DNA of 17,727 nt, from contig CBDUBU010000051.1 in the NCBI GenBank assembly GCA_965365465.1, positions 1 to 17,727 of the forward strand, given 5' to 3'. The DNA comes from CBDUBU01 sp965365465 (lineage in GTDB: Bacteria > Bacteroidota > Rhodothermia > Rhodothermales > DASSAV01). Below the pieces are notes generated by a model that ran no database searches, had not been told where the DNA came from, and saw nothing but the letters and a program-made list of their open reading frames with translations. A program made the position numbers and the translations under genes. Positions 1-7,014 of the stretch are shown here, piece by piece. Each line of letters opens with the position of its first letter. Position 1 is the stretch's first letter.

Positions 1-753
1 CCCGCCGACTTTTTTGATTAAAACGGCCGCTACGGCAGTTTTTGCAGCGCCCAGCAGTGCATCCGCAACATCGATTCCATGACTTGCCTTTTTTGACACG
101 GTTTCGGTTACATCATGGGCGACATCTTGCAGGTTCTCGGCGGCGCGACTTGCCTGACGAATCACCACATCTCCCAGTTCGGACGCACGCCCCGCCAGCA
201 CATCTCCGAGATCAGACGCACGGTGCGAGACCACGCCGGCCACTTCTTCTGCTCTTCGGGAAACCGTTCCTCCGAGGTCAGAGGCTTTATGAGCAATAAC
301 ACCGCCTGCGAGAGCCGCTTTCCGGCTGACCACATCTCCCGCTTCAGCAGCGCGGTGGGCAAGCGCCCCCCCGGCATGACCTGCGTACTGCTGCGCCTGC
401 GCAGCCAGAGAATGAGCACGCTTACGCGCCCGCACCGGAAGCGGAGGCGGCGGAGCCGGTGTGAAGGCCGAAGTCAGCAGTCTTCCTACCAGAATACCTG
501 CGCCCAACGCAAGGAAGGTGGCCAGGGTAGCGTTCTCTTTTACCCAGTTTTCGGCCTGCTCTCTGGCATGATCCACGTCAAGCCTCGATATTTCAGATCT
601 TAACCGGGCTACTGCATCACTCATTTCCTGGCGCGCCTTTTCGTAAGCCGCCGTGATTTCATCCACTTTTTCCTTTACCTGATCCTGCGCATCCCCGGAA
701 GGATTTCCTTCTGCGCCGGCTTCATTTACTTGTGTTTTATCCTGTGCTTCCAC
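1..753 (-). CDS. Membrane-anchored protein with tandem 11-residue amphipathic repeats (partial, runs off left edge)
   Basis: The frame is open for 251 codons with no stop before position 1, so the C-terminus lies outside the window. I chose a GTG start at 753 because AGGAGG sits 7 bases upstream; an in-frame ATG at 768 overlaps that site and would add five residues. The first 70 or so residues are charged and probably helical. Residues about 75-97 (NATLATFLALGAGILVGRLL) form one membrane segment, followed by a PAPPPPLP hinge and a basic patch (RARKRAH). From R134 to D210 the chain is a run of seven 11-residue units of the type RASDLGDVLAG / RASELGDVVIR / KASDLGGTVSR, with weaker units on both sides. 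Eleven-residue amphipathic repeats occur in apolipoproteins, LEA proteins and synucleins, where they bind lipid surfaces. The N-terminal half resembles YtxH/DUF883-type small membrane proteins. It is third in a minus-strand set, 109 bases after the 72-residue gene. Exact family and function are unknown. Confidence 0.8.
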   Translation of the reverse strand, partial: MEAQDKTQVNEAGAEGNPSGDAQDQVKEKVDEITAAYEKARQEMSDAVARLRSEISRLDVDHAREQAENWVKENATLATFLALGAGILVGRLLTSAFTPAPPPPLPVRARKRAHSLAAQAQQYAGHAGGALAHRAAEAGDVVSRKAALAGGVIAHKASDLGGTVSRRAEEVAGVVSHRASDLGDVLAGRASELGDVVIRQASRAAENLQDVAHDVTETVSKKASHGIDVADALLGAAKTAVAAVLIKKVGG

Positions 754-862
754 GGGTAACCTCCTCATTTTCAGATTGAATAGTGCAGTACTGTCGTATC
801 CCCAATGCCCGGACCTGCCGTGCATATGCCAGCAGCAAAATCCGCAGACCAGATCAAGCGAT

Positions 863-1081
863 TTAGCGGCGCATATACAGCCCCAGCAATATCCCCAGAA
901 CAAACCCGCCGGTAATGGCAAGCGCCTGGTTTTGCTCAATCCAGGTCCTGAACTGTTCCTGAAACGAAGCGCCGTGCCTGCCCTCGCTCAACGCCGGGAA
1001 CGTCTTACTTGACGTATTTATGCGGTCCTTCTCCCCCGCTATGAATGCAGGGTCGGAAAATTCCTTGTTTATTTCTGCCAT
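863..1081 (-). CDS. Small single-pass membrane protein (72 aa)
   Basis: This 72-residue protein has a charged N-terminal half, a short helix (SFQEQFRTWIEQNQ) and one C-terminal membrane span at about residues 53-70 (ALAITGGFVLGILLGLYM), ending in two arginines. The GGFVLGILLG stretch echoes the C-terminal span of the preceding gene, and both end with a GIL-G-type segment. It starts 23 bases after the stop of the DUF883-like gene on the same strand, which supports an operon. Upstream of the ATG I see only a weak AGG. I do not recognise a named family; by position it sits where YqjE follows YqjD in enterobacteria, but the sequence is too short to claim homology. The membrane topology is likely N-in/C-out or the reverse; the sequence alone does not decide. 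Confidence 0.75.
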   Translation of the reverse strand: MAEINKEFSDPAFIAGEKDRINTSSKTFPALSEGRHGASFQEQFRTWIEQNQALAITGGFVLGILLGLYMRR

Positions 1082-1104
1082 AGTGCCTGCTTTGATTATC
1101 CTTT

Positions 1105-1479
1105 TTAGTCTCTTGCTGTCAGCATTCCTACCAGTATGCCGAGCGCAAAGGCGCCACCGAGAACCGGCGCTGGATGATCGCGTGTATACCCCTGACCGGT
1201 TTCGTAAAGCTTTCTGGCATGGAGATTCAGTTGGTTGGCTGTTTCCGTCAGTTTCTCGAACTGCTCTGTAGCCGCCGCCTCCAGATCACGCAGGTTTTCT
1301 TCGAGGTCGACGCGCCATGACGGAGGTGCGCCTTCTTCTTCACCCACAGAACCAACGGGTTCAGGCTCCGGGGCCGTATTCATTGAGGCGCTATCAAACA
1401 CCTCGTCCCCTGTCGGCTGCGCAGCGCCGGTTGATTGACTGGTAGAAGTGCGTTGTTCGGGATTTTTTTTGGTAGCCAT
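1105..1479 (-). CDS. DUF883/ElaB/YqjD-like membrane-anchored protein
   Basis: This 124-residue protein starts at an ATG with a good AAGGAG site about 7 bases upstream. Residues 1-50 are low-complexity and polar (S/T/Q/P/E-rich). Residues about 52-95 form a charged helix (LEENLRDLEAAATEQFEKL...). The last 25 residues are a short loop, DHPAPV, followed by a glycine-rich membrane segment (GGAFALGILVGML) and TARD. A helical body plus a C-terminal 'DxPxxxxG...GxLxG' anchor is the plan of the ElaB/YqjD/DUF883 family. In Escherichia coli those proteins sit in the inner membrane, bind ribosomes and are induced in stationary phase; whether that holds here is inference. It is the first gene of a three-gene minus-strand set of small membrane proteins, divergent from the TPR gene. 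Confidence 0.78.
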   Translation of the reverse strand: MATKKNPEQRTSTSQSTGAAQPTGDEVFDSASMNTAPEPEPVGSVGEEEGAPPSWRVDLEENLRDLEAAATEQFEKLTETANQLNLHARKLYETGQGYTRDHPAPVLGGAFALGILVGMLTARD

Positions 1480-1675
1480 ATAGCGCTCCTTCTTCGCGGA
1501 TTTTGCATGAAGTAATAGGATACAGTTTACGGCGTTATACTATGGATAGGGCAGGCGCACGTAATACAACAGGTGCGTTACAAGGGTTTTTCCAATATAT
1601 TCACCATCTTCACACAAGCGCAGAAATAGAAGAAGCACGCCTTCTTCCGTAAATGAACTGAGCATCTATTCCGTT
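1480..1675. promoter_or_regulatory. Divergent intergenic region with a short hairpin
   Basis: About 196 bases separate the divergent DUF883-like (minus) and TPR (plus) genes, so promoters for both must lie here or be very close to the starts. I can see a TATACT hexamer at about 1537-1542 on the plus strand, but no convincing partner hexamer at normal spacing. A perfect 7-bp hairpin (GAAGAAG, loop CACGC, CTTCTTC) lies at 1629-1647, 29 bases before the TPR start codon, and would fall in that gene's leader. I could not identify a clear Bacteroidota -33/-7 pair for either direction. Confidence 0.4.
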
Positions 1676-4600
1676 ATGATACGCTTTTGCCACAGCCGAT
1701 TTCCAATCCTTAGAGGCTTGTTGTTCATTTTGCTAGGCTATTTCAGCCTCTCGATGGTTCTGCCGCAAGAAGCGGTCGCTCAACGCGAACCTCAGACTGC
1801 CGCGCAGGAGTTCGCCGATGCTTTCCGGTTGTATGCAGATCAACTCTACGAGCAGGCCGTCAAGTCATTCGATACCTTTCGGACGACTTACCCGAACCAT
1901 GTCAATGCAGCGGAAGCATTGTATTATGAAGCCGAATCGTCTCTGGCGCTGGGACGCGAAGAAGAAGCCGTACGGCTGTTTTCGCTCTTCAACCACCGCT
2001 ACCCTGCGCACCCCCTGGCTTTTCAGGCGCGACTCGCGCTCGGCAAGTACTATTTTGATGCCGGCTCGTATGAGCGCTCGCTTGAGGCGCTCGATCAGGT
2101 CTTGAGCGAAAACCCTCCCCCGGAAGTTGGCGGCAAAGCGCTCTACTGGATGGCAGAAGCGGCGATCAAGCTGGACCGTATGGAGGAGGCGCTGGTCTAT
2201 TACCAGCGTGCGGCCGACGAATACCCTTCGGCCTCCACAGCGCCCAATGCGCTTTATGCCATTGCCTACAACCAGGTGCAGCTAGACCGTCCGGACGAAG
2301 CGGCGCGCTCGTTCGAACTGCTTGCTGAACGGCATCCTGAATCCTACTACGCCCGTAACATCGGCCTGGCGCTCGCGGAGGTCTATTACGAGATTGGAGA
2401 CTACCAGCGCGCCGTGGACGAGATCCGGCGACGCAGTCCGGATCTGGATGCGTCGGTTCGTGAAAGGGCCACCTTTCTGCTCGCTGAGTCCTACAATCAC
2501 CTCCGAGACAGCGACAACGCGACGATTTCCTACCGCCAGATCACCGAAGGAGACCCGACAGGTCCTTATTACCGTCTGGCTCTGTACGGGTCAGGCTGGA
2601 ACTACCTCAGCGACGATAACTACCAGTGGGCGGCTGACTTGTTCGCGCAGGCCAGGGAGGGTTATGACGACCCCCTTGCCGCCAAAGCCACATACTATGA
2701 AGGGGTGAGCCGAAAACTGGCCGCGCAGCCTCGGGAAGCTATTGACCTTTTCGAGACGTTCGTTCAAACCTGGCCCGATCACGAACTGGCCGATCATGGC
2801 CTGCACGAACTGGCTATCGCCTACTATCAAGAGCGTATGTGGCAAGAAGCCAGCGAAACACTGGGCAAGCTGGTTGCATCATATCCTGATTCTGAAATCA
2901 TCGGAGATGCCTATTACCTTCAGGGCAACACGTTTATTGCGCTGGGCAACTTCGATCAGGCCCTGCGCAGTTTCGACAGCGCGATTGCCCTGAATTCGGC
3001 TCCTCAGTCCTTGAAAGATGAGATCGTTTTCCAGAGGGCGTGGCTGCTCTATCGCAACGGAGCGTATTCTTCGGCGGCGCCTGCCTTCGTGTCGCTGTAT
3101 GAGAAAGACCCGGACGGGCCGCACGGCAGCGAGTCGCTCTTCTGGGCCGCAGAGAGTTTCTACCAGACGGAAGACTATCAGGAGGCGGAACAGTTATTCA
3201 AGGACTACCTGCGCACCTTTAGCAACGGCAAGCATACCGACGCTGCGCATTACGCCCTGGGATGGGTGTATTTCAAACGAGATCAGTACGGCCAAGCCAT
3301 CGATGAATTCCAGGAGTTTCTGGACGGCTACCGCGAGCAAAACGAAACTATCCCGTATCGTTCTGACGCGCTGCTCCGCATAGCCGACAGCTACTATGCG
3401 CTCAAGCGCTATCCAGATGCCATCCGGATTTACAGACAGGTAGCCAGCGAAGGCGGCGACTACGCGCTTTATCAGGAAGGACAAGCCTATGCCAGCGCAG
3501 GCAATTCGTACGAAGCGATCAATACCTTCAGAAAGCTTCTTGCCGAGCATCCGGAGAGCGAGTGGAAGGAAGAAGCCCAGTACCAGGTAGGCTACCTGTA
3601 TTTCCTGAGCCAGGACTACGAACAGGCCATCGCGGAGTATCAGAAAATCCTCGACCGGTCCCCTCGCGATCCGCTGGCAGCAAAGGCGCAATATGGGATC
3701 GGAGACGCCTATTTCAATGCGGGCAGGATGGAAGAAGCGACGGAAGCGTATCGAAATGTGCTCGAACGATACGCTGGTTCCCCCTTCGCAGCCGAGGCAG
3801 CATCGAGCATTCAATATGCCCTTATTGCCCGGGGTGAAGGCGAGCAGGCCCAAGAAGTGATAGAAGAATTCGCAGAAAAAAACCCCAACTCACCCGTTGT
3901 CGACGAACTCCGGTTCAGACAGGCAGAAGTCAAGTATCAGAGCGGGCAGATTGACGAAGCGCTCGAAGAGATGCGTGACTTTGTCTCTACCTCCAGCAAC
4001 ACGGAATTGCGGGGCGAGGGATACTACTATCTTGCCTTGATCGCGCAGGATCAGGGCAATGCGGCAGAAGCAGAGTCGCATCTGCGCCGCCTGATCGAGG
4101 GCTACCGTGACAGTCCGCGCCGTCCGGAAGCTGCGCGCCGGCTGGGTGATCTTTACCTGGAACAGGAACGTTTCGGCGACGCGCTGGCCGTTTTCCGAAA
4201 TCTCGAAGCAATGGCCGGCGGAGATGCGCGTCTGAGAGCGCAGGCCAGTTACGGGCAGAGCATGGCCCTGTTGAACCTCGGCAGAACGGATGAAGCCGAA
4301 GAGTTGCTTCAAGATGCCATACGGTCTGCTCCCAATGCACAGGAAAGTGGCGCCGCCCTTCTGGGACTCGCTCGTGTGTATGAGCAAAGCGACCGCGCCG
4401 ACGAAGCGCTGGAGCTGTACCGGCAGATCATAAACCGGAACCGCGACGAAGCGGGAGCCGAGGCTTTGTACAGGCTGGGCGTGCTGCTGCTGGAGCGCGA
4501 CAGAGCGGAACAGGCATTGGAAGAGTTGAGCCGTATGTCTGTTCTGTATGCCGGATACCCGGAGTGGATAGCGCAAAGCTACCTGGCGCAAGCCCGCGCT

Positions 4601-4714
4601 TTCACACGCCTGGGACAGACCGGAGACGCCGCGCGTATCTATGATCGCGTGATGGAAGAATTTGCAGGCCAGAGCTATGCCGAAATAGCCGCACGCGAAA
4701 AAGCTGCCTTGTGA
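1676..4714 (+). CDS. Exported tetratricopeptide-repeat (TPR) protein, about 1000 aa
   Basis: The product has 1012 residues. Residues 1-36 are a signal peptide (basic start, hydrophobic ILRGLLFILLGYFSLSMVL, cleavage near AVAQ). There is no lipobox cysteine, so it should be periplasmic rather than a lipoprotein. The rest is almost entirely TPR/Sel1-like helical pairs, with the classic spacing of small residues and acidic/tyrosine positions, for example ALYYEAESSLALGREEEAV, AQYGIGDAYFNAGRMEEAT and ALYRLGVLLLERDRAEQAL. The array covers roughly residues 45-1000 and probably holds more than twenty repeats. TPR arrays are protein-binding scaffolds; exported ones next to proton-motor genes include CpoB/YbgF of the Tol system and BamD-like proteins. 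The start is set by the signal peptide; the Shine-Dalgarno site is weak. It lies directly before a barrel gene, suggesting a periplasmic scaffold for an outer-membrane partner. Partner and task are inferred. Confidence 0.9.
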   Translation: MIRFCHSRFPILRGLLFILLGYFSLSMVLPQEAVAQREPQTAAQEFADAFRLYADQLYEQAVKSFDTFRTTYPNHVNAAEALYYEAESSLALGREEEAVRLFSLFNHRYPAHPLAFQARLALGKYYFDAGSYERSLEALDQVLSENPPPEVGGKALYWMAEAAIKLDRMEEALVYYQRAADEYPSASTAPNALYAIAYNQVQLDRPDEAARSFELLAERHPESYYARNIGLALAEVYYEIGDYQRAVDEIRRRSPDLDASVRERATFLLAESYNHLRDSDNATISYRQITEGDPTGPYYRLALYGSGWNYLSDDNYQWAADLFAQAREGYDDPLAAKATYYEGVSRKLAAQPREAIDLFETFVQTWPDHELADHGLHELAIAYYQERMWQEASETLGKLVASYPDSEIIGDAYYLQGNTFIALGNFDQALRSFDSAIALNSAPQSLKDEIVFQRAWLLYRNGAYSSAAPAFVSLYEKDPDGPHGSESLFWAAESFYQTEDYQEAEQLFKDYLRTFSNGKHTDAAHYALGWVYFKRDQYGQAIDEFQEFLDGYREQNETIPYRSDALLRIADSYYALKRYPDAIRIYRQVASEGGDYALYQEGQAYASAGNSYEAINTFRKLLAEHPESEWKEEAQYQVGYLYFLSQDYEQAIAEYQKILDRSPRDPLAAKAQYGIGDAYFNAGRMEEATEAYRNVLERYAGSPFAAEAASSIQYALIARGEGEQAQEVIEEFAEKNPNSPVVDELRFRQAEVKYQSGQIDEALEEMRDFVSTSSNTELRGEGYYYLALIAQDQGNAAEAESHLRRLIEGYRDSPRRPEAARRLGDLYLEQERFGDALAVFRNLEAMAGGDARLRAQASYGQSMALLNLGRTDEAEELLQDAIRSAPNAQESGAALLGLARVYEQSDRADEALELYRQIINRNRDEAGAEALYRLGVLLLERDRAEQALEELSRMSVLYAGYPEWIAQSYLAQARAFTRLGQTGDAARIYDRVMEEFAGQSYAEIAAREKAAL

Positions 4715-4751
4715 TGACGAAACGTAAAACTGTCTGCTTTCTGAAGTCCAT

Positions 4752-4793
4752 GCGTCATTGCGCCTCTCCCATGCATAGCGTCCGCAATGACGC
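4752..4793. repeat. Inverted repeat of the CATTGCG/CGCAATGACG type
   Basis: GCGTCATTGCG at 4752-4762 and CGCAATGACGC at 4783-4793 are perfect 11-bp inverted arms around a 20-base spacer that holds ATGCAT. The right arm matches the ending of a short palindromic intergenic repeat (…CGCAATGACG…) that I know to be widespread in Bacteroidota and Chlorobi genomes. It sits between the stop of the TPR gene and the start of the barrel gene, and can fold into a stem-loop in the shared transcript. It also argues that the barrel gene starts downstream of this element. Confidence 0.65.
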
Positions 4794-4816
4794 GGCATCC
4801 TTACCTCACCTCTCTG

Positions 4817-4834
4817 GCTGCCTTTTCAGGCAGC
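4817..4834 (+). promoter_or_regulatory. Perfect hairpin directly before the barrel start codon
   Basis: GCTGCCT (4817-4823), loop TTTC and AGGCAGC (4828-4834) form a perfect 7-bp stem that ends two bases before the ATG at 4837. The only Shine-Dalgarno-like bases (AGG, 4828-4830) are in the 3' arm, so the fold would hide them. No T-run follows, so it is unlikely to be a simple terminator. It could damp translation of the barrel relative to the TPR protein. That role is inference from position. Confidence 0.4.
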
Positions 4835-4836
4835 GG

Positions 4837-6636
4837 ATGCAGTTATCCATGCGTACTTCCGTTTTTTTACTTGCCCTTTTGACATTCACCCTGTGGACGG
4901 CGACACTTGCGTATGCGCAGGACGACCCCCAGGAGCCGGCCCTTCCTGATATTGCTCCACGAGAGGTAGAGATTCTGGGCCAGCTTGAGATCTCGCTGCC
5001 TTCACTACAGCGCCAGCCGCTTATCGGATTCAACCCGCCGCCCAGGATGGCGGAAATTCCTGCAAACCGGCGTCCCCACGTAGAGCCTTACGGGCAAGAC
5101 CGAGCCGACCTTCCTGAAAGCCCGCTCGGCGCGCCCCAGGCACCCGCTATCTCTTCACTCGCCGGCAAACAGCCCATCAACGGCGAGTTCGAGGCATCTG
5201 CGGGCAGATACCTTACGCGCATCGTGCGCGGCCGCGCCGGCATCCCGCTCTCGCCGGAATCAGCTTTCTACGGCAGGCTGGATTATCAAGGCTCAGACGG
5301 GCACAGACCCTACGACTCGGATACAGACCTGCGAGCGCCTTTCAATACGCTGGAAGCCGTCCTGGGGGTTCAGACGGTTCAGTCTTCCTGGACTGCGGGG
5401 GCCGAGTTCGACGGGTTTGCAGATCGTTACAAGCTGTATGGCGTGCGCACCGGTCTTACGACTCCATCCAACGGACAAAGCCTTCCCGACCGCGACGGGC
5501 AGGAAGGGGCCGCCGTGTTGTGGCTGCGGACGCAGGGTACTGCCGCAGCTTCGCTCGACGTGCGCGCCCGCATCGGCTCCTCCCAGTACCAGACTGACGC
5601 GCTTTCAGGCCAGAATACTGAGTCCTCTTCGGATCGCACCGCGTACAACGAACAGCGGTTCGGCCTCAATCTGGCGCTGGATGTACCGATGGGGAGCAAT
5701 GGCCTCTTGCTAGACGGAGAACTCTCAGCCGCCGGTCTAGCTGCGGACGAAAACCTGGAGGGGAATACCACGCTCTACAGCGGCGGGGCCGCCGTACGCT
5801 TCCGCTACCAGCGCGCCTTCAATGTCAAGCTAGGTGTGCGCGGCATGGGCTTCAGCGCAGACGGAGACAGGCTTACCACCACAACCGATTCAGATATCCA
5901 AAAGGGATACATTGCTCCGGTGATTCAGGTCGAGTTGTATCCGGCTTACGGTACGCGGCTCTACGTTCAGAATCATCCCGGTGTGGAAGGCAATGCCCTC
6001 CCGGAACTGTTCAGAAAGAATCCCTATCTCGTCGCGCTACCGGTCGTGCAGCCCACCGTCCGCACGATCAACGCATCGGGGGGGATCGATCTTTTTGCCG
6101 GGCCGGTGCAACTTGCCGGCGAGGTCGGCTACGAAGCAGCGCCGAACTACCTGTTCTTCGAGCACAGCGGCGGGCTGCTGAACGTACGGCAGGGACTTTC
6201 AGAGGCCCGCTACGGAGAAGCGCGCATTATGCGGGCCGGGGGCAACCTTTCGGTTGTTCTTCCGGGAGGCTTTCAGACAACCCTGAGCGCCGCCCTTCGG
6301 GACGGAACCCTGACAGGCGATGACAGCGATGAGGACACGACTATCCCTTACTTTGGCCCGATCACTGGCCAGGCCATGCTGTCCTATTCGTTCGACCGCA
6401 GCCGGGGATTGATACAACTCGTAGGGACGTACGAGAGCGCCCGCTTCCGGGATCGGGCCGAAACACGAAAGATTGGAGATTTCTTCGATCTCGATGTATC
6501 AGCTTCGTACCAGTTTTCTCCTTCACTCGGCATCGTCGCAAATGTGCAGAACATAAGCGCGGGATACCTCGAACGGTGGGACAATTATCCTATCGCTCCT
6601 CTGGTCATAACAGGCGGTATGCAGGTGCGCTGGTAA
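4837..6636 (+). CDS. Outer-membrane beta-barrel protein, TonB-receptor-like barrel without a plug
   Basis: I start this gene at 4837 (or 4849, four codons later), where a clear signal peptide begins (MRTSVFLLALLTFTLWTATLAYAQ, written here from the second Met). The frame is open back to 4711, overlapping the TPR stop as ATGA, but that extension has no signal-peptide character and runs through an intergenic palindrome. From 4837 it has 599 residues. After the signal comes a proline-rich segment with EVEILGQLEIS and QPLIGFNPPPR, then alternating aromatic/glycine beta-strands to the end, finishing in GGMQVRW. A terminal aromatic residue is the outer-membrane insertion signal. The barrel strands and the C-terminal FDLDVSASYQFSPSLGIVANVQNI stretch (shown in parts) resemble TonB-dependent receptors, but I see no plug domain. 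It is likely a partner of the TPR protein. Ligand unknown. Confidence 0.82.
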   Translation: MQLSMRTSVFLLALLTFTLWTATLAYAQDDPQEPALPDIAPREVEILGQLEISLPSLQRQPLIGFNPPPRMAEIPANRRPHVEPYGQDRADLPESPLGAPQAPAISSLAGKQPINGEFEASAGRYLTRIVRGRAGIPLSPESAFYGRLDYQGSDGHRPYDSDTDLRAPFNTLEAVLGVQTVQSSWTAGAEFDGFADRYKLYGVRTGLTTPSNGQSLPDRDGQEGAAVLWLRTQGTAAASLDVRARIGSSQYQTDALSGQNTESSSDRTAYNEQRFGLNLALDVPMGSNGLLLDGELSAAGLAADENLEGNTTLYSGGAAVRFRYQRAFNVKLGVRGMGFSADGDRLTTTTDSDIQKGYIAPVIQVELYPAYGTRLYVQNHPGVEGNALPELFRKNPYLVALPVVQPTVRTINASGGIDLFAGPVQLAGEVGYEAAPNYLFFEHSGGLLNVRQGLSEARYGEARIMRAGGNLSVVLPGGFQTTLSAALRDGTLTGDDSDEDTTIPYFGPITGQAMLSYSFDRSRGLIQLVGTYESARFRDRAETRKIGDFFDLDVSASYQFSPSLGIVANVQNISAGYLERWDNYPIAPLVITGGMQVRW

Positions 6637-6693
6637 GCCCACCTCCGTTTCATCCATCAGGATATTGGTGTATCTTTTAACCGGTTATGCGTA

Positions 6694-6725
6694 ACAGGAT
6701 AGTGTTTGAACACAAGTTATCCTGT
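6694..6725 (+). promoter_or_regulatory. Nested inverted repeat upstream of the mini-HU gene
   Basis: ACAGGATA (6694-6701) pairs perfectly with TATCCTGT (6718-6725). Inside it, GTGTT (6702-6706) pairs with AACAC (6709-6713), giving a 13-bp stem with a four-base bulge (AAGT) on the 3' side. It lies 57 bases after the barrel stop and 36 bases before the mini-HU ATG. There is no T-run, so it does not look like an intrinsic terminator. It could be an operator or an RNA structure in the leader; a DNA-binding product directly downstream makes autoregulation a possibility. A loose TAnnnTTTG element overlaps it at 6700-6708. Confidence 0.45.
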
Positions 6726-6761
6726 CTTCCGGCCCGATCATTTCTTTAAAGGTGGGGATTC

Positions 6762-6968
6762 ATGCCAAAGATAGAAAAGGCCCAACTGGCTTCTGCGCTC
6801 GCTGAGGCCATCCAGACAGCGTTGATCGAAGGAGACGAACTCCACGCGCCCGGCTTCGGTGTTTTTCGCGTGCATCATGAAAGCAGCCAGGTCCAGCATA
6901 CCGCCGATGGAAACCTGCTGATGAAACCTCCCAGGGATTTCGTAACCTTCTCGCCTGAACCACATTGA
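6762..6968 (+). CDS. Minimal HU/IHF-like DNA-binding protein (68 aa)
   Basis: The product shows the core of the HU/IHF fold: an amphipathic helix (QLASALAEAIQTALIEGDEL), the conserved turn PGFGVFRV at residues about 30-37, a short beta-arm, and PPRDFVTFSPEPH at the end. Normal HU subunits have about 90 residues. Here the first N-terminal helix and the final C-terminal helix are missing and the arm is shortened, with no RNPxTG-type tip. A GGTGGGG stretch 5-11 bases before the ATG can serve as ribosome site. It is the first gene of a tight plus-strand run with the HU-SPOR gene, 46 bases downstream. It may bind DNA as a dimer, or pair with the HU-like domain of the next protein. The family is clear; function is inferred. 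Confidence 0.8.
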   Translation: MPKIEKAQLASALAEAIQTALIEGDELHAPGFGVFRVHHESSQVQHTADGNLLMKPPRDFVTFSPEPH

Positions 6969-7014
6969 TGCCCTGTATCACAACTCAAGCAGGAGATCCT
7001 GAACGCAACTTCCC

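Noticed and set aside
162..603. Reading frames on both strands over the left-edge gene (162-419 minus, 115-603 plus)
   Set aside because: They are other frames of the GTG-started minus-strand gene, which alone shows regular 11-residue repeats, a membrane span and a strong ribosome site.
3890..4798. 302-codon minus-strand open frame opposite the TPR gene
   Set aside because: Shadow of the TPR coding region; Ser/Gln/Arg-rich with no motif, while the plus frame shows clear TPR units.
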